From Paenibacillus sp. JQZ6Y-1 (GTDB taxonomy: Bacteria; Bacillota; Bacilli; Paenibacillales; Paenibacillaceae): a stretch of DNA of 64,000 nt. Positions 60,655-64,000 of the stretch are shown here, piece by piece (positions within the stretch are counted from its first letter, which is position 1; each line of letters opens with the position of its first letter). The DNA lies in contig NZ_JBFDUZ010000001.1 of assembly GCF_040719145.1 (NCBI RefSeq), positions 930,001 to 994,000 on the forward strand, read 5' to 3'. The position numbers and the translations under genes are program-made. The notes beneath the pieces were generated by a model. The model was given only the letters and a program-made list of their open reading frames with translations. It did not search any database and was not told the DNA's origin.

Positions 60655-61230
60655 ATGAAAATCGGAATTGAACATGTCGAGCGTAATGGTAATCTGTATA
60701 CCATCGACTATACGCTGGAAAAGCCACTGCCATTCGATCTGCATGACATCGTGATGGTGCAAGCAGGCGATTATGTCGTAGGCAGTGTACGACAGCTGGA
60801 AGACAAGCGGATTACGCTGTATATTAGCGACGAGCAGTTGGAATGGGGGAAAGAGGCGGTGATTCAACTCGCATTCTCGCCAACCGTTTCGATTGAGGGA
60901 AGTCGCGAAATTATTGAGCAGCTGGGATATTTTCCTGACTTTGAAAAGGGAATTATTGTCGGCTATGATGTAGGCAAGGATCAGGTGGAGCTAACGATTG
61001 AATTGCCTGACCCCGAAATACGACATGATGTGAAGCTGACTTTTCTAGAGGCATTTGATATTGAATTTTCCCCGCCAGATGCACGGCTGAATGTAATTGC
61101 AGAGATTGATTTTCGGTACGAGGTGACTGATCTGGTGGTTGATATTGAAGCGGCACAAGGACTTTCTGGCAGCTTTTTCTGTGGCAAAATTAAGGCGGAG
61201 CTGGTGGAATCGACATCTACAGAGCGTTGA
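60655..61230 (+). CDS. conserved hypothetical protein, possibly all-beta
   Basis: The 191-residue acidic protein appears mostly beta-stranded: repeated alternations such as RNGNLYTIDYTLEKPL, GDYVVGSVRQLEDKRITLYI and NVIAEIDFRYEVTDLVVDIE. No known domain recognised. GGAGGAATCATCCT precedes the ATG. It is closed by a weak terminator and followed by the phosphoesterase gene in the same direction. Confidence 0.75.
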   Translation: MKIGIEHVERNGNLYTIDYTLEKPLPFDLHDIVMVQAGDYVVGSVRQLEDKRITLYISDEQLEWGKEAVIQLAFSPTVSIEGSREIIEQLGYFPDFEKGIIVGYDVGKDQVELTIELPDPEIRHDVKLTFLEAFDIEFSPPDARLNVIAEIDFRYEVTDLVVDIEAAQGLSGSFFCGKIKAELVESTSTER

Positions 61231-61248
61231 ATTCGATATTGCACACAA

Positions 61249-61281
61249 GGCAGGTCCTGATAACAGGGTCTGTCTTTTTGT
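61249..61281 (+). terminator. terminator after the hypothetical gene
   Basis: GGCAG-GT-CCTG pairs with CAGG-GT-CTGTC around ATAA, followed by TTTTTG. Confidence 0.6.
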
Positions 61282-61349
61282 ATAGATGGATTTCGGTTGT
61301 GCTTCCAAAAATGTACAGGTATACTTTGATGTAAAAAGTAGGGATACGG

Positions 61350-62042
61350 ATGATCTATATCACTGGAGATGTTCATGGTGTGCCTGGCTTGAATAAGCGG
61401 TTGAACACCCGTCAGTTCCCACAGCAAAAGAATATGACCAAAGCAGATTATGTCATCATTGCCGGAGATTTTGGAATGGTATGGAATCTGGATAAGGAAG
61501 ATCAGTTCTGGTTGAAATGGTTACATAAAACCAAGCCATTTACCACCTTGTTTATCGATGGCAATCATGAGAATTTTGATCTGCTGGAACAATTCCCAGT
61601 GGAGCAATGGAATGGTGGTAGTGTTCGTAGGATTAATGATAGTGTGCTGCATTTAATGCGTGGACAAGTATACGAGATTGAAGGGAAAACATTTTTTACA
61701 TTTGGTGGTGCGGCGTCTCATGATCGAGAATATCGCAAAGAAGGCAAAAGCTGGTGGGCGCGCGAAATGCCATCCGAAGAGGAATATGAGCACGGATTAC
61801 AGGAGCTACAGTGCCGTAATTGGCAGGTCGATTATGTGATTACCCATACCTGTTCCCGACAAAGTCTAGACTGGATCAGGCAGCATTATGATACCGATGT
61901 GGTACCAGATCAGATGCACGATTATTTCCAATATATACAGGAGCATTTACATTATAAGCAATGGTGGTTTGGTCATTTTCATAAGGATGTAAAGGTATCG
62001 GATCATCAGCAATTGATTTATCACAATCTCATTCAGATATAA
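61350..62042 (+). CDS. calcineurin-like metallophosphoesterase
   Basis: The 230-residue protein has the metallophosphoesterase motifs in order: ITGDVHGVPG (residues 4-13), IIAGDFGMVW, FIDGNHENFD, YVITHTCSR and WFGHFHKDVK. These supply the binuclear metal site. The size fits small phosphoesterases acting on nucleotides or phosphoproteins, but no substrate is deducible. It starts after an AGGGATACGG site. Confidence 0.88.
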   Translation: MIYITGDVHGVPGLNKRLNTRQFPQQKNMTKADYVIIAGDFGMVWNLDKEDQFWLKWLHKTKPFTTLFIDGNHENFDLLEQFPVEQWNGGSVRRINDSVLHLMRGQVYEIEGKTFFTFGGAASHDREYRKEGKSWWAREMPSEEEYEHGLQELQCRNWQVDYVITHTCSRQSLDWIRQHYDTDVVPDQMHDYFQYIQEHLHYKQWWFGHFHKDVKVSDHQQLIYHNLIQI

Positions 62043-62154
62043 AGTGTCTATAAATAGATAGCTGTACATCATGAACGAAGGTTGCATTTGCTTTGCGCCC
62101 ATTTTTGAACAAGGGTTGGATTGGGTGAGGCAGACGACGGAGGGGGAATGAATC

Positions 62155-63774
62155 ATGGCACGAGCGGGAAGAGAATTATCCAAGCAGGTAGCGGTTTGCC
62201 TGAACAAGCTCTATAAGCTGCAAAATAGCAAATGGTTGGAATTGATCCAACGTTCCGGCGAATATGCGGTGATTCCATATCTGGTGCCGTTTCTGAGCAG
62301 TGATGATCAAATGCTGGAGATGACAGCGGAAAATACGATTAGCGATTTGCTGCGTCGCTGCCCGCCCAATGAGCTGGTATGGCTAAGTGAACAAATGCGT
62401 GAGCATCTGCCCTATGCGTACCGTGAAAACAATCGACGTTGGACCCAGCTAACGACTGCAACGATGGCAAGCTGGGGGCAGAGTGTGCATCCAGTGAAGT
62501 GGATCATGGCTAGCTTCCACCGAGATGGCTATGTACGTGAAGCGGCGGTCAAACGTATGGTGCTGAATCGCGATGGCTCTGAAATCCCCTTTTTGCTTAT
62601 CCGTACGAATGATTGGGTATCCAGCATTCGTTTCCGAGCGTACAAAGCGCTGCAACAGCGTATTCATGAGCATAATGCCGATATTTTTATTCAAAATATT
62701 GCGTTGGTGCAGCGTCTAGTCGATTGTGGTCGTGAGCATCGGGAGCGGTATGATGCCCTGATCGAAGCGATCTATGAGCTGCTGCGTCGCCCGGAATGTG
62801 CCACTGCGCTTCAAGCAGGCATGCAGGCAGAAGAACCGTATATTCGGCGGTTCTGCTTCCAGCTTGGATTGCCATGTGATCATCTGGATACAGAGCAACT
62901 GCTACAATGGGCGCTTCAAGACAGTGACAGCTCCATTCGCATCTGGGCAGCGCGGCAGGTGTCGCAGCAGCTGCAAGGTGACAGTCTGCTATCTGCATTG
63001 GAATATATGCGTCACGATTCATTTCCACCTGTTCGGCGGGAGGCGCTGGAACAGCTGTCCGATGGATTCCCCGAGCAGGCGGTACCTTATGTGCAGAGCG
63101 CTTTGCTAGATCGGAATGCAGTAGTACGAGAAGTGGCTCGGCGGTGTATAAGCCGCGTGCAGCCGCTGAATCTAGTGGAATTTTATCTCGATATGATCTG
63201 GAATGAGGAGGCGTATCCTTTCCAATTAGCTGCCGCTCTATATGGATTGGGCGAAACGGGACAGGCGGAGGATGCTGAGGTGATCGCCGAGGAGAGGAAT
63301 CATCCAGAGGTAGCTGTACGCAAAGCGGTCATTCGTGGACTGGCACGGCTGGATATTCGCTCGTATGGGCATGTGCTTCGTGCTGCACTGTTTGATCCGC
63401 AGCCAGGGATTTCGCGTGAGGCGGTACCTGCGATTCAGCGGCATATTTATTTGTTGAATCGCGAAGAATGGCTGCACGGATTGTTGGAAAAGCACCCTCG
63501 TCATGTGCATCGTAATTTGTTCCGTTTGTTGCCTGCATATGAGCGCTGGGAGCAGCTGGATATGCTGTTGGATATTTTAAACCAAGAGACATTATCATGG
63601 ATTCGACAAGCAGCCGGGCATCAGCTGAATCGCTGGATTCATCAATCCAATCGGGGATTCCATATGCGACCGTCCGGCGAGACGGCAGATCATTTGCTGG
63701 ACAAGCTAAAGGCATGTGAGCGCCGAATGGACAGCAATAAAGCACATATGCTGCGCTGGATGATCATGTCCTGA
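62155..63774 (+). CDS. HEAT-like repeat protein
   Basis: The 539-residue all-helical protein shows repeated HEAT/armadillo-type pairs, for example DSDSSIRIWAARQVSQQL, HDSFPPVRREALEQLSDG, DRNAVVREVARRCISRV and HPEVAVRKAVIRGLARL. Such solenoids are protein-interaction scaffolds. No catalytic domain was seen. GGAGGGGGAATG precedes the ATG. The next gene begins 32 bp after its stop. Confidence 0.8.
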   Translation: MARAGRELSKQVAVCLNKLYKLQNSKWLELIQRSGEYAVIPYLVPFLSSDDQMLEMTAENTISDLLRRCPPNELVWLSEQMREHLPYAYRENNRRWTQLTTATMASWGQSVHPVKWIMASFHRDGYVREAAVKRMVLNRDGSEIPFLLIRTNDWVSSIRFRAYKALQQRIHEHNADIFIQNIALVQRLVDCGREHRERYDALIEAIYELLRRPECATALQAGMQAEEPYIRRFCFQLGLPCDHLDTEQLLQWALQDSDSSIRIWAARQVSQQLQGDSLLSALEYMRHDSFPPVRREALEQLSDGFPEQAVPYVQSALLDRNAVVREVARRCISRVQPLNLVEFYLDMIWNEEAYPFQLAAALYGLGETGQAEDAEVIAEERNHPEVAVRKAVIRGLARLDIRSYGHVLRAALFDPQPGISREAVPAIQRHIYLLNREEWLHGLLEKHPRHVHRNLFRLLPAYERWEQLDMLLDILNQETLSWIRQAAGHQLNRWIHQSNRGFHMRPSGETADHLLDKLKACERRMDSNKAHMLRWMIMS

Positions 63775-63806
63775 ACATACGTGAGGGCGAAAGGAAGGAT
63801 TCAAGG

Positions 63807-64000
63807 ATGGACAATGATATCAATCGATATCGCCAGCAGCCAGAAGAGGGCGAGGTATTGACTACTTTGGAGCTGACGCATGGTGAAATTATCGCGCTGC
63901 GTAAAGCATTGGCTTATCTGAAGTTCGATTGTTTGGATAGCGAAGCGAATTTGTATGCAGGCAGTATCTCATTGAATAGCCTGCTGGGTAAAACGCTGGA
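63807..64000 (+). CDS. hypothetical protein, 3' end beyond window
   Basis: The frame opens at ATG 63807 after AAGGAAGG and stays open to the window edge (64 complete codons). The visible part (starting MDNDINRYRQQPEEGEVL) has no recognised motif. It probably belongs to the same operon as the HEAT-repeat gene. Confidence 0.6.
   Translation, partial: MDNDINRYRQQPEEGEVLTTLELTHGEIIALRKALAYLKFDCLDSEANLYAGSISLNSLLGKTL

Overview
The window looks like chromosomal DNA from a low-to-mid-GC Firmicute, most likely Paenibacillaceae (Paenibacillus or a close relative). The grounds are strong AGGAGG-type ribosome binding sites, frequent TTG/GTG starts, rho-independent terminators after almost every unit, the Gram-positive heme order hemE-hemH-hemY, lipoteichoic acid synthase, an LPXTG surface protein, and Bacillus-type families (YutE, YtxH, YuzB, YtpB, YugP, YitT, CshA). 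Genus is inferred from gene content only. No phage, transposon, CRISPR array, rRNA or tRNA was seen.

Layout. 0-7.4 kb: small conserved genes (DUF86/HepT-like, SufR-like regulator, YtxH), then a two-gene surface-protein operon. Its first product is a secreted low-complexity protein and its second is an LPQTG-anchored protein with eight or more 36-residue repeats. A DUF1232-like protein, a cysteine-free histidine-rich HesB/IscA-like protein and YuzB follow. 7.6-14.7 kb: LtaS, a THUMP RNA methyltransferase, an O-methyltransferase, an arginase-fold hydrolase and an MFS exporter with a clear operator-like palindrome. 15-18.9 kb: heme genes hemE, hemH, hemY (coproporphyrin-dependent branch), with a nine-copy hexanucleotide repeat between hemE and hemH. 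19-25.6 kb: EIIA(Fru) under a perfect cre site, CapA-like protein, FAH-family protein, DUF92, TetR and an ABC-F ATPase. 26-30.4 kb: M42 peptidase, LapA-like protein, PepF, two small proteins and a cold-shock protein. 30.7-37.6 kb: CYP109-like P450, MOP-type exporter, tetraprenyl-beta-curcumene synthase (YtpB), pfkA, TetR and DUF72. 37.8-44.6 kb: MATE exporter, a 16-copy octamer repeat abutting a DUF4015 glycoside-hydrolase-like gene, YitT and the DEAD-box helicase CshA. 44.7-48.5 kb: LysR divergent from an HlyD adaptor and an ABC-2 permease. 48.8-54 kb: DUF624, a 6S RNA gene with its promoter, DUF1499-like protein, Tpx, rhomboid protease, and a MerR-YugP pair. 54.4-57.7 kb: amtB under a perfect GlnR/TnrA box, followed by a DUF294 nucleotidyltransferase and a DnaQ-like exonuclease. 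57.8-64 kb: JAMM protease, cimA, and conserved proteins including a phosphoesterase and a HEAT-repeat protein. The last gene runs off the window.

Most of the window is core-genome-like. The items that stand out are the 6S RNA locus, the AmtB-DUF294-exonuclease operon, the two simple-sequence repeats, the surface-protein operon with a hairpin occluding the second gene's ribosome binding site, the Cys-to-His HesB-like protein, and the P450/exporter/terpene-synthase neighbourhood.
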